DNA of 64,000 bases from Pseudanabaena sp. BC1403 (GTDB lineage Bacteria > Cyanobacteriota > Cyanobacteriia > Pseudanabaenales > Pseudanabaenaceae): assembly GCF_002914585.1 (NCBI RefSeq), contig NZ_PDDM01000020.1, forward strand, positions 41,826-105,825. Direction: 5' to 3'. A program made the position numbers and the translations under genes. The notes beneath the pieces are model-generated. The model made no database searches. It was not told where the DNA came from and saw only the letters and a program-made list of their open reading frames with translations. Positions 36,605 through 45,900 of this stretch are shown in pieces; the first letter of the stretch is position 1, and each line of letters begins with the position of its first letter.

Positions 36605-36651
36605 ACCAAATTAATAAAGGCGGAGCAAAGCTCCGCCTTTATTAATTTGGT
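36605..36651. terminator. 22-bp perfect hairpin, convergent genes
   Basis: Arms ACCAAATTAATAAAGGCGG... and complement, loop AAA, between convergent lepA and the fibrillin gene. Confidence 0.8.
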
Positions 36652-36658
36652 GTATAGA

Positions 36659-37252
36659 TTAAATCTTTTTCAAAACAAATAGATTTCCTTCATTGCCTCT
36701 ACCGATTCGTAAATCATGATCGAGATAGGTTGTCTCTAGCCATCCTTTTTGATCTTCTCTCTTAATTTGGAAATCGATCGCTAATAATTTCTTAGGCGAT
36801 CGCAAAGTATCGATAAAACTATTTACATCTCGATAGCCAATTAGACTTTGCGATCCCGCTACTAAACGCTCAAAATTCACTTTGACTCGTTTCTCAGAAA
36901 CTACCGTAAAATTTGCACAAACACTCACTATTCCGCTTAATAATGGCATTCCTTTAATCTCAGCCACATTAAAAATCTTGCCTTCCGCCACGCGCAAACA
37001 TTGAAAGATATTGCCTAGTTTATACAGTGGAAAGCGATCAATTCCTAAAAGCTCTTGGCTCGTAGTAAATAGCAATAACCAATTTCCATCTAATAACTCA
37101 GGTGTTTGAGTTGGTGCAGGTGTGGGATTTAATTCTTCAAGATAAGCAACCGCCGAAAAAATCATTTTACGTTGATTCTCGGACATTTGTAAGCCGCGAT
37201 TCACAGGTGCGATCGCATTAATTAGATTTGCTTTGCGAGTATTACTAGTCAT
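36659..37252 (-). CDS. PAP/fibrillin (plastoglobulin-like) protein
   Basis: A 197-aa lipocalin-like PAP_fibrillin protein: LLDGNWLLLFTTSQELLG is the family signature, followed by beta-strands around VCANFTVVSEKRVKVNFER. Members bind hydrophobic molecules near thylakoids and help in photoprotection; the exact ligand is unknown. No signal peptide. ATG 37252. Confidence 0.87.
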   Translation of the reverse strand: MTSNTRKANLINAIAPVNRGLQMSENQRKMIFSAVAYLEELNPTPAPTQTPELLDGNWLLLFTTSQELLGIDRFPLYKLGNIFQCLRVAEGKIFNVAEIKGMPLLSGIVSVCANFTVVSEKRVKVNFERLVAGSQSLIGYRDVNSFIDTLRSPKKLLAIDFQIKREDQKGWLETTYLDHDLRIGRGNEGNLFVLKKI

Positions 37253-37954
37253 GACTTTATTCTAGACGAATCCAAATCAGACAGAATTGACGTAAGTAAT
37301 TATATATATCTTAATAACCCAGAGGTGAAATCTTTGCTAAGTGCCGACTAGTGAGTCTGAGACTTGATCTCAGAGTTATGCTTGTTTACCGACTATGTGT
37401 CTCTTGATAAACTCTCAACATGCAAAATCAGGTATTAATTTGTGTAAGTCTTGTGCAAGACTATGAATATAGTGTACGCTATGCTGCGTATTAACATTAA
37501 TACACTCAATAAAATTTAGGTGATGTAGACCTGAATTTCATCGTAAGTCCGTGTTTGCTAGTGAAGTTTGTTGATTGATTTCTCATGTCTAGATGAGTAG
37601 TTTTTGATCAGGCAGTTTCGATGATGTGCGAGATCTAGAAGAGGCTACTAGAAGCATTTTTTTGCACATCAAAAACAATATTTGCAATTAGACTCTATTA
37701 TTTGGAAACAAATTTTGAACTTAATTCAGAATCAACTAGAGTTCGCATCCGATAGTCATGCCTCTCTAAATTAATCTATCTAATTGAACCCCAAATATTT
37801 TAGCCGAATTTTAGTCAAAACCCAACTGTTAAAATAACTACTGTTGGATTGCTGTTATCAACATGCAAAAAATTGGGAATGATAATTAGACAGTAACTTC
37901 ATATTGAAACAACACGACATTAGTGCTTTATTTGCTGAGGAAAAGTGAACCTGT
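37253..37954. other. 702-bp leader of the surface-protein locus
   Basis: No supported gene in 702 bp. AT-rich, without a large palindrome, which is unusual here. The length suggests a long 5' leader or extended promoter for the 37955-54813 locus. Confidence 0.45.
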
Positions 37955-40597
37955 ATGCCTGATATTAACAACAAAAACATTAAAAGATCTTCATTCTATC
38001 GGTTGATAGCAGCCACATTAACGATGGGTGGGGTGTCGTTATTGATGCCGCTAATTGCCTCAGCACAGCTAGCTCCAGCTGGCTCAGTCATTAGAAATAC
38101 TGCTACAGGTACATACGAAGATCCAAACAATCCTGGTGTACCGATTAACACGACATCAAATCAAGTCACAGCTACAGTAGCTGAAGTTGCAGGCGTTACT
38201 AACGTTCCTACTGGTATCGTTGATGTTAACGGTGGTAGTGTTACCACCAATGATGTTGTTAATTACAACTTCCTGATTACTAACGTCGGTAACGATGTTA
38301 CCGCCATCAATATTCCTGGTACTTCAACGGTTGTAGGTGGAACCCAAGGAACCATAACTGTCACCGAAATTAATGGTGTTGTTCTGACGACACCGATCAA
38401 CGTTGCCGCAGGTGGTGTTGCAACGAACGATCCTGCATTTATAGCTTTGGTTCAGGCTCGCGGTATTCCTGCATTTGATGGCACTATTGCTCCTAACGGG
38501 ACAATTAGAGTCCAAGTCCCTGTAACAGTCACAGCAACAGTTGCAGGTAACCCAGTATCAGTGCAACTCGGTAACGTTGCCCCTAATGACAACAGCGCAG
38601 CAACTCAAAACGTAGTTCAAACTGGTGCTCTTCCTACGGATGTCTATACGATCAATCCTGCTACGGGTCAACCAGGTGCACCTGTTAATGGCGTTCGCGA
38701 GGCAGCTGCATTCACGACAGTACCTTTGGCGACAGCCGTTAATAACGTTGCATTAGCAACAGTCCTGAAGACTCGCGTTGCTTATGCTGCTGGAACTGCC
38801 GCACTCGCCGATGACCAACTTACTTATCGTTTAGATTTGAGGGTTGAGAATACCCCTCCTGCGGGTAGTACTGGCATTACTCCAGCTCCATTGTTACCTA
38901 CAGCCATTACTCTTGATGGTGCAGCTAATACACCGAGGATCTTAATATCTGATGCAATTCCTGCTCAGACTACTCTAGATAATACTTTTGGAGCTGCCAC
39001 TGTAACCATTGGTGGAGTTACTTGGACAAGGGTTTATAGCACAGTAGCCACTGCGACTGGACCTCTAGCCGTAGGGCAAAACTGGCAAACTGGTGCTGTC
39101 CCTGCTGCTGGCGTGACCCGAATTGGTTATGTTGCCGTTGGTCCTTTACCAGCAGGAACCACTACGGTGGGCGATGCCACTGGCTTCCAATTCCGTGTAA
39201 CCACAACTGGTGTTGCCGCTCTTCCCGTCACTATTGCCAACATTGCTCAAGTATTTGGTCAATCTACGGCTGGCGTGATTAGTCCTACCAATCCCCTAGT
39301 TTATGACGAGTCTGGTGACCAAAACCCCAATAACTATGAAGCTGGTGTTCCTCCAGCTCCGATCACCACACCCGCAACTTCTCCCACTGGTGTCGCTAAC
39401 CCCGCTACCGACGGTACTGACCCGATCGGTGATACCACCAACAACAACGCAGGTACTGGTCCTAATGGTGAAGCCAACGTATTCACAATCAATCCTGTTG
39501 GGATTATCTTGAATGGTCCTCCAGGAGTACCTGGCGCTCTTGGTCCAGATGGAACAGCTCAAACGGACTTCGTTAACAAGTCGGCAACTGATGTCCCTGC
39601 TAATGCGGCTCCAGCAAGCACTTACGATCCAGCGGCGATCACATTTACCAATACGGTTCAGAACCCTGCTACCAACACCAATCAGTTAGACAACGTAACT
39701 TTGGAGCCAATTTCGGCAACATTAGCGGCTCAAGCTGTTAATAATACGACAACGCCTTCGGCAGCCAATGTTCAGGTGTATGACTTAACTAACCTCGCCA
39801 ATCACGCAGCTTTGCCGAATGGCACAATTGTGAGAATTTCCTTTGGTACTCGCACTGCTCTCTATACCCTGACTGCAGGTGAGTTCGTCCTAACTTCCAG
39901 TGGATCAAATGCTGCTGGTACAGGAGATGCCATCGCAGCACCGATCATCATTCCTACTCTCGCAGTAGGAATCTCTCAAACCTATACAGTTATTGTCGAT
40001 CTACCTGCTGGTGCTGTGGTCACGACTGGTTACTCTGTACCGATCGTTTCCTACGTAAATAGTAATACTGGCGACGGCTCTACTTTCAAGAGAACCACAA
40101 ATGGAACAGGCGCTACAACAGTAGGATCTCTGGCTCAAGACAATCCGTTCAATATCAAAGTTGACCGTGTCTACACAGGCTACTTGAACCTCGTCAAGGC
40201 ATCTCGCCTTCTGGTAGGAACAGGCCCAGCATTGTCTGTCCCAGCAGATGCTACCTTCAGTGGTACTAATAAAACGCCTGCTCCAGGCAACATTATTGAG
40301 TATCAGATTACCTACAACAATATTTCCACGCCTGCGTCGGGTACTGGAAATGTGATCTTGAATGCGAACAGTCTCGTCATTACAGAAGATGGTGCGGCTG
40401 GAACTAACAACTGGGCTACTACTACTTTCAATGTGCCTAGTACTGCGGTAGATTCTACTACTGGGGTGATCACCTACTTTAATGGTGTCACAGCCACGAC
40501 ACCTACAGATGTGAACGTCACGAGATATCTCGACAGCATTCCAACGGTAGCACCAGGTGCTTCTGGAACCTTCACGTTCCAACGTCGTGTCAGATAG
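37955..40597 (+). CDS. Large secreted DUF11-type repeat protein
   Basis: An 880-aa exported protein with a signal peptide (hydrophobic about 17-37, ending ASAQLAPAG). The rest is Thr/Ala/Gly/Asn/Pro-rich beta-sandwich repeats; DUF11-like signatures include NTATGTYEDPNNPG near the N-terminus and EYQITYNNISTPASGTG near the C-terminus. No membrane anchor is visible; it ends FTFQRRVR, like two other proteins of the locus. Likely a cell-surface or S-layer-like structural protein. First gene of the locus. Confidence 0.78.
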   Translation: MPDINNKNIKRSSFYRLIAATLTMGGVSLLMPLIASAQLAPAGSVIRNTATGTYEDPNNPGVPINTTSNQVTATVAEVAGVTNVPTGIVDVNGGSVTTNDVVNYNFLITNVGNDVTAINIPGTSTVVGGTQGTITVTEINGVVLTTPINVAAGGVATNDPAFIALVQARGIPAFDGTIAPNGTIRVQVPVTVTATVAGNPVSVQLGNVAPNDNSAATQNVVQTGALPTDVYTINPATGQPGAPVNGVREAAAFTTVPLATAVNNVALATVLKTRVAYAAGTAALADDQLTYRLDLRVENTPPAGSTGITPAPLLPTAITLDGAANTPRILISDAIPAQTTLDNTFGAATVTIGGVTWTRVYSTVATATGPLAVGQNWQTGAVPAAGVTRIGYVAVGPLPAGTTTVGDATGFQFRVTTTGVAALPVTIANIAQVFGQSTAGVISPTNPLVYDESGDQNPNNYEAGVPPAPITTPATSPTGVANPATDGTDPIGDTTNNNAGTGPNGEANVFTINPVGIILNGPPGVPGALGPDGTAQTDFVNKSATDVPANAAPASTYDPAAITFTNTVQNPATNTNQLDNVTLEPISATLAAQAVNNTTTPSAANVQVYDLTNLANHAALPNGTIVRISFGTRTALYTLTAGEFVLTSSGSNAAGTGDAIAAPIIIPTLAVGISQTYTVIVDLPAGAVVTTGYSVPIVSYVNSNTGDGSTFKRTTNGTGATTVGSLAQDNPFNIKVDRVYTGYLNLVKASRLLVGTGPALSVPADATFSGTNKTPAPGNIIEYQITYNNISTPASGTGNVILNANSLVITEDGAAGTNNWATTTFNVPSTAVDSTTGVITYFNGVTATTPTDVNVTRYLDSIPTVAPGASGTFTFQRRVR

Positions 40598-40610
40598 ATA
40601 ATTGCTCTCT

Positions 40611-40656
40611 AAGTTTAGGATTTGAGAAGAGATTGCTCTTCTCAAATCCTAAACTT
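40611..40656 (+). repeat. 21-bp perfect hairpin after the first surface gene
   Basis: Arms AAGTTTAGGATTTGAGAAGAG and complement, loop ATTG, 13 nt past the stop. It may terminate part of the transcript and lower expression of downstream genes. Confidence 0.75.
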
Positions 40657-40689
40657 CTACTTTTGATTGCTATAAATCAGGTGATCCAA

Positions 40690-41256
40690 ATGAAACCTAT
40701 AAATATGATCAGCTTGGGCACGATCGCCCTTATTTCTTCTATCTCTTTTTCTGCTGTAATGCCTAGCTTAGCTAGCTTGCAAAATAGCGATCCTGCGATC
40801 GCTCAAACTGCAAAGCAAGAAGCTCCAGTGCAACTAAAACTTGCTGCTGAAAGACAATCAATTGTGGCAGTTGCCTCTGGGAGAGTTGATTGGAAACCTC
40901 TACCAGACAATGCTTCACTCCGTCCAGGCGAAACCATTCGCTATGTTGTGACTGCTAGCAATATTAGCGATCGGCAAATCAAAAAATTAGTTGTCAACCA
41001 ACCAATCCCCCAAGGTTCAGTTTACGTCTTAGGTTCGGCAACTCTGCCAAAAGTAGAAGGGGCGAAATTAGACTACAGCATTGATGGCGGCAAAACCTAC
41101 AGCGAAAAGCCCACCATTCGGGTCAAGCTTGAAAACGGTGAAATTGTTACTCGTCCTGCTCCTGACAGCATGTACACCAATGTCCGATGGAGATTTGGTG
41201 ATAATTTCTCAGCAAAAACAGTTGCTTATGCAACCTATCAAGTTCGCATTCGCTAA
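40690..41256 (+). CDS. Small secreted DUF11-domain protein
   Basis: A 188-aa exported protein: signal peptide (about 8-28), then one DUF11-type module (about 70-188) with LRPGETIRYVVTASNISDRQIKKLVV and a C-terminus TYQVRIR. The start is ATG 40690, with AGGTGA 6 nt upstream; the longer reading from 40633 begins inside a hairpin and lacks a ribosome site. Probably a partner of the other surface proteins. Confidence 0.78.
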   Translation: MKPINMISLGTIALISSISFSAVMPSLASLQNSDPAIAQTAKQEAPVQLKLAAERQSIVAVASGRVDWKPLPDNASLRPGETIRYVVTASNISDRQIKKLVVNQPIPQGSVYVLGSATLPKVEGAKLDYSIDGGKTYSEKPTIRVKLENGEIVTRPAPDSMYTNVRWRFGDNFSAKTVAYATYQVRIR

Positions 41257-41288
41257 GGTTTACTAACTTGTGCTAAGTGCAACCTTAA

Positions 41289-41348
41289 CCATGTGAAGTA
41301 ATGTCAAATGCGATCGCTTAGAGCGTCATTTGACATTACTTCACATGG
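41289..41348 (+). repeat. 22-bp perfect hairpin with HIP1-like loop
   Basis: Arms CCATGTGAAGTAATGTCAAATG and complement; the 16-nt loop contains CGATCGC. Between the second and third genes of the surface locus. Confidence 0.75.
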
Positions 41349-41395
41349 CTATTCCTCTCAAATAAAGATTTACAGCAATTGGTTAACTGTTAGAA

Positions 41396-42943
41396 ATGAA
41401 GAATCTAAGTTGTGTAATAAAACAAAATTTTCTGCGGAACAGTTTAAACCTTGCTGCGATTTTTCTGTTTGGTGCGATCGCGCAAGTTTGCGAATCTAGC
41501 TTGGCACAAACAACTACCCAAATCAATAACACTGCTACTTTTAGTTATAGTTACACCGATCCAGATACATTAGTAACTTCTACATATGCTGGTGTTTCTT
41601 CTCAGCTTCAAGCATCGGCAGTAGCACCAGTAGTAACAGAGCCCTTAATTGATCCATTTGGGCAGTTGACCTCCTGTAGTGGCGATCTATTGCCAGATTA
41701 CACAGGCTTTAGTGTGGGCTTGTATGAATTATTAAACTCAACTGGTGATATTGGTTTACCCGTTTCGCTAACAGCGACAGTTCCACCTAAAACAAAACAA
41801 TCTGTTGGAATATCACCCAATTTCTATAACGCTAATCCTTTCTTCTTGGTCAATGGCGATCAGGGCAAATTCAACTTTTTGCTGGATGTCAGTCGTGGAC
41901 AGGTTGATGTAGGCAGAGAATATATTCTGGCTGTAAAACCACCAGCGAACTCGACACTGGCAGAACGGCGGGTCAGAATTACAATCACGTCACGCAATGG
42001 CAATGTTGCTGGCTATACAGCGACTTCCTTAGATGGGGAACCCATCTCAGGTACTAATGCAGCTACTTCTGTAAATGGAGTTATCAATATCTCTAATGCT
42101 GAAACTGTTGGTTTGAGTCTAGCCGTTGCAGTTAACAATCTCAGTGTCGCCGCATGTGAATCCCAAGCAATTCAACTTTTAAAAACAAGCGATCGCGCAG
42201 CAGCAGAGCCAGGCGATATTGTCGTTTATCGTTTATCAGCGAAAAATCTTACATCTACGGAAATTACTAATCCCGAACTTCGTGATGAATTACCACTAGG
42301 TTTCCAATATGTTGATGGTTCCGTTCGTGCTGAGGTTAGAGGAAATGCAGTAGCTGTGACTGTAGAACGGAATGGCAGAAACTTGATTTTCCGTCCCAGT
42401 GCTGCACTTCCTGTTGCTGCTGATAATATTCCCCTTAATATTGTCTATGCTGCACAACTTACCAATGATGCGATTCGCGGAAGTGGCATTAACCGAGCCA
42501 CTATATCAGGTATTCGTAATGATAATAAACGACAAGTTCGTACTGGTCCCGTATCTTATTTGATGCGGATTCGCCCAGGTATCTTGTCAGATTGCGGAAC
42601 CTTAATAGGACGTGTGTTTGTTGATAAAAACTTTGATGGCGAACAACAACCAGGTGAGCCAGGTGTACCAAATGCTGTGATTTATATGGATGATGGTAAT
42701 CGAATTGTCACTGATCCAAATGGACTCTATTCTCTCAGTAGCGTTCTATCTGGCAGCCGCACTTTAGCGCTTGACTTAACTTCTGTACCGGGATATACCC
42801 TTGCACCAAATTTATACTTTATTGAGCGCAATAGTCAATCGCGTTTGGTGCGTCTTGCTCCTGGAGGATTAGGGCGAGTCAACTTTGCTGTGACTCCTGC
42901 GGCTCGTGGTATCAGTGACGCAAATCAGGGAGGTACAAAGTAA
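41396..42943 (+). CDS. Secreted protein with DUF11 and SdrD/Cna-B-like domains
   Basis: A 515-aa exported protein. After a signal sequence (to about 38) come Thr-rich beta domains, a DUF11 module (about 262-375, EPGDIVVYRLSAKNLTSTEI), and a Cna-B/SdrD-like module (about 398-475, GRVFVDKNFDGEQQPGEPGVPN). Such modules build stalks on surface proteins. The stop overlaps the next start by one base (TAATG), so translation is coupled to the 1686-aa gene. ATG 41396. Confidence 0.78.
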   Translation: MKNLSCVIKQNFLRNSLNLAAIFLFGAIAQVCESSLAQTTTQINNTATFSYSYTDPDTLVTSTYAGVSSQLQASAVAPVVTEPLIDPFGQLTSCSGDLLPDYTGFSVGLYELLNSTGDIGLPVSLTATVPPKTKQSVGISPNFYNANPFFLVNGDQGKFNFLLDVSRGQVDVGREYILAVKPPANSTLAERRVRITITSRNGNVAGYTATSLDGEPISGTNAATSVNGVINISNAETVGLSLAVAVNNLSVAACESQAIQLLKTSDRAAAEPGDIVVYRLSAKNLTSTEITNPELRDELPLGFQYVDGSVRAEVRGNAVAVTVERNGRNLIFRPSAALPVAADNIPLNIVYAAQLTNDAIRGSGINRATISGIRNDNKRQVRTGPVSYLMRIRPGILSDCGTLIGRVFVDKNFDGEQQPGEPGVPNAVIYMDDGNRIVTDPNGLYSLSSVLSGSRTLALDLTSVPGYTLAPNLYFIERNSQSRLVRLAPGGLGRVNFAVTPAARGISDANQGGTK

Positions 42944-45900
42944 TGAGAAACACTTCTGCACCTCTGATGAAGCTAGGGATTTTGGTGTTCCCTCAAGTCT
43001 TGCTTTTGCTAATGTCGGCAACTGTGAAAGCAGAATTAGTTACAGATGTAAAACCCAATCCAGAAATTAAACGACAAGACTCATTAACTAATCAGGTTGA
43101 GACAGCTTCTACGCAGCCTAGTCAAAGCCTAGATCAATCCTCAAATACTGAAAAAGTTTCTAGTCCTGTAAAAACTCCTGCATCTGTTACAGATATTCCT
43201 AAAACTGCTAATACTGTTAATACTTCCGATAGCTCATCACCTCGCATCGTTATTCTTTCGCCAACGGTTGGCACTGTTTTAGATGCACCTGCGGCGACAG
43301 TGGTGATCCAAATGCCAAGCAATACCAAGATAGAGCTTTTGGTCAATGGGAAGGTTGTTGATTCTAATTCGATTGGGCGATCGGAACTAGATGAAACTAA
43401 TAAAACCATTACTCAAACTTGGTACGGCGTATCTCTGCAAGCAGGTAATAATCAGATCACGGCAAGGGCGATCGGTTCAGATACTGCTTCTAGTTCTATT
43501 AATCTGAAAGTTAGAGGTGCTCCTACCAAATTAGTCGTTAGTACCTTGGAGTCGAAGGTTCCTGCTGATGGGCGCTCCTATGTGACAGTTGATGGACAGC
43601 TAGTTGATGAAGATGGCAATCGTTCCAACTGGGAAGCATTAGTTACTTTAGAAGCTAGTGAAGGTGAGTTTATCGGTACTGATGCCTCATCAGAGCAGCC
43701 AGGCTTCCAAGTCCAAGCTAAGCAAGGTAAGTTTTCGGCGCAGTTAAAGGCTGGACTAAAAACAGGAACGGTGACTATTCGAGCGCGCAATGCTCAAATG
43801 GAAGCTTTTACGCAAGTTCAGTTTGAAACTGATTTGCGTCCTTCCTTAGTGACTGGTGTCATCGATCTGCGCGTTGGTGCGAGAGGTACTGACTTCTATC
43901 GGAGCTTGCGCGATTTCTTACCTGCCGATCTCAATAATAGTACTCAAGTTGACCTATATGGTGCGGTATTTGGGACTGGGCGTGTGGGTGAATGGCTATT
44001 TACAGGTGCTTATAACAACAGCCGCACCCTCAATCAGGACTGCGCTGGCAACAGTAGCTTAGCTGGCACAGAAAAATATTGTGACCAGCAATATCCTGTC
44101 TATGGCGATAGCTCTACCGTAACGCGCACAACACCTTCCTATGACAGCTTGTATTTGCGCTTTGAGCGTAACTCGCCTGTGCAGGGTGCGAGTACTGATT
44201 ACTTCATGTGGGGAAATTACAGTACAGAGGAGTTTGCGTCGCGATCGCAGCAGTTTAGTGCGATTTCACGACAATTGCAAGGATTTAAAGGGAACTTTAA
44301 TTTAGGCGATCTGCAAATCACAGGCTTTTATAGCAACGTTGGCAAAGGATTCCAGCGCGACACGATCACCCCTAACGGCACAAGTGGAACTTATTTTCTG
44401 TCCAAACGCCTGTTGATTAATGGAAGTGAAAATGTAACTATCGAGTTAATTGATTTCTTTAGTGCGGGTACTGTGGTTTCTCGCCAAGAGCTAGTCCGTG
44501 GTAAAGACTACGATATCAACTATGACAATGGTTCCATTCTATTTCGGCAGCCATTATTGCAAACCCAATTGGGAGATGTTGGACAACTCTTGCGCCGTCA
44601 AATTGTCGTTACCTATCAAAACGAGCAGGTCGGTGGTGATAGTAACATCTATGGTGGACAACTGCGTTATCATCTCAACCGCAGTCAGAGCCAACCTAGT
44701 TGGATTGGCGCAAATTATTTCAAAGAAAGTCTCGGCATTCGTAATTTTGTTCTTTATGGAGCGAATGCGCTGATTTCCTTTGGCGAAAAAACGCAACTGA
44801 TTGCTGAATATGCCCGATCGCAAAATGATTCGGAAGTTCTGGGCTATGTGAGTGGTTCGGCGATGCGCTTTGAGCTAAACAGTGAGATCGCTTCAGGTAT
44901 TCTCGGTAAGCTCTATTACAGCAAAGCTGAAACGGGTTTTGCCAATAATGCCACGATTAGTTTTGTGCCAGGGCAGACCCGATATGGAGGGGATTTAAGT
45001 GCCAAGATTAGTCCTACAACTAGTCTGCAATTTCGCTATGACCAAGAAGACAATGTTGGTATTGCTCCACGTCCATTGACTAGCCTTAACGATCTGCTTA
45101 ATGTGAGGCAAGAAGCAATCCCTGGATCGGCTGTAAATAACTCGCTTCGCACGATTAGTTTAGGTGTGCAGCAAAATATCGGTGCAGCACTGCTTAATCT
45201 GGATGTGTTATATCGCGATCGCCAAGATCGGCAGTTGCCTAATGTTTTATCTAGTAACTCTACCCAATTGCGATCGCGTCTCAGCGTGCCAATTGCCGAT
45301 AATCTCCGAGTCACAGCCCAAAATGAAGTTAGCCTTTCAGCAAGTTCCGATGCTGTCATTCCTGATCGCAGCGTTTTAGCTCTAGATTGGACAATTGTTC
45401 AAGGATTGACCGCAAGATTGGGGCAGCAGTGGTTCCATTCAGGAGCCTTAGCGGGTCAGGCGATTACTAGTGCAGATTTGCTAGGAGAGTATAAACTCGG
45501 CACTGATACTACCTTTACGGGGCGTTATTCTGTGATCGGTGGTGCTAATAATGCCGCATCTACTCAGGGAGCATTGGGTATTAACCAGCGCTGGCAAGTA
45601 CTACCAGGACTACGCATGAGTTTTGGCTATGAACATGTATTTGGTAGTTTTACCACCGCTACAACTACTGGAACATCATTTTTACAACCCTTTGCGGTTG
45701 GTCAAGCCTCTAGCGCTCTGACGATTCAAAATGGCCATAGTTATAACGTTGGTGTGGAATATACTGATAATCCAGACTTCAAGGCAAGTGCTAGATTTGA
45801 ACATCGCAGTGATAATACCAACTCTAATACGGTGTTTTCGGCTGCGGCGCTAGGCAAACTTTCTCCTGCGTTGACGATGTTGTTTAACTACCAGCAATCT

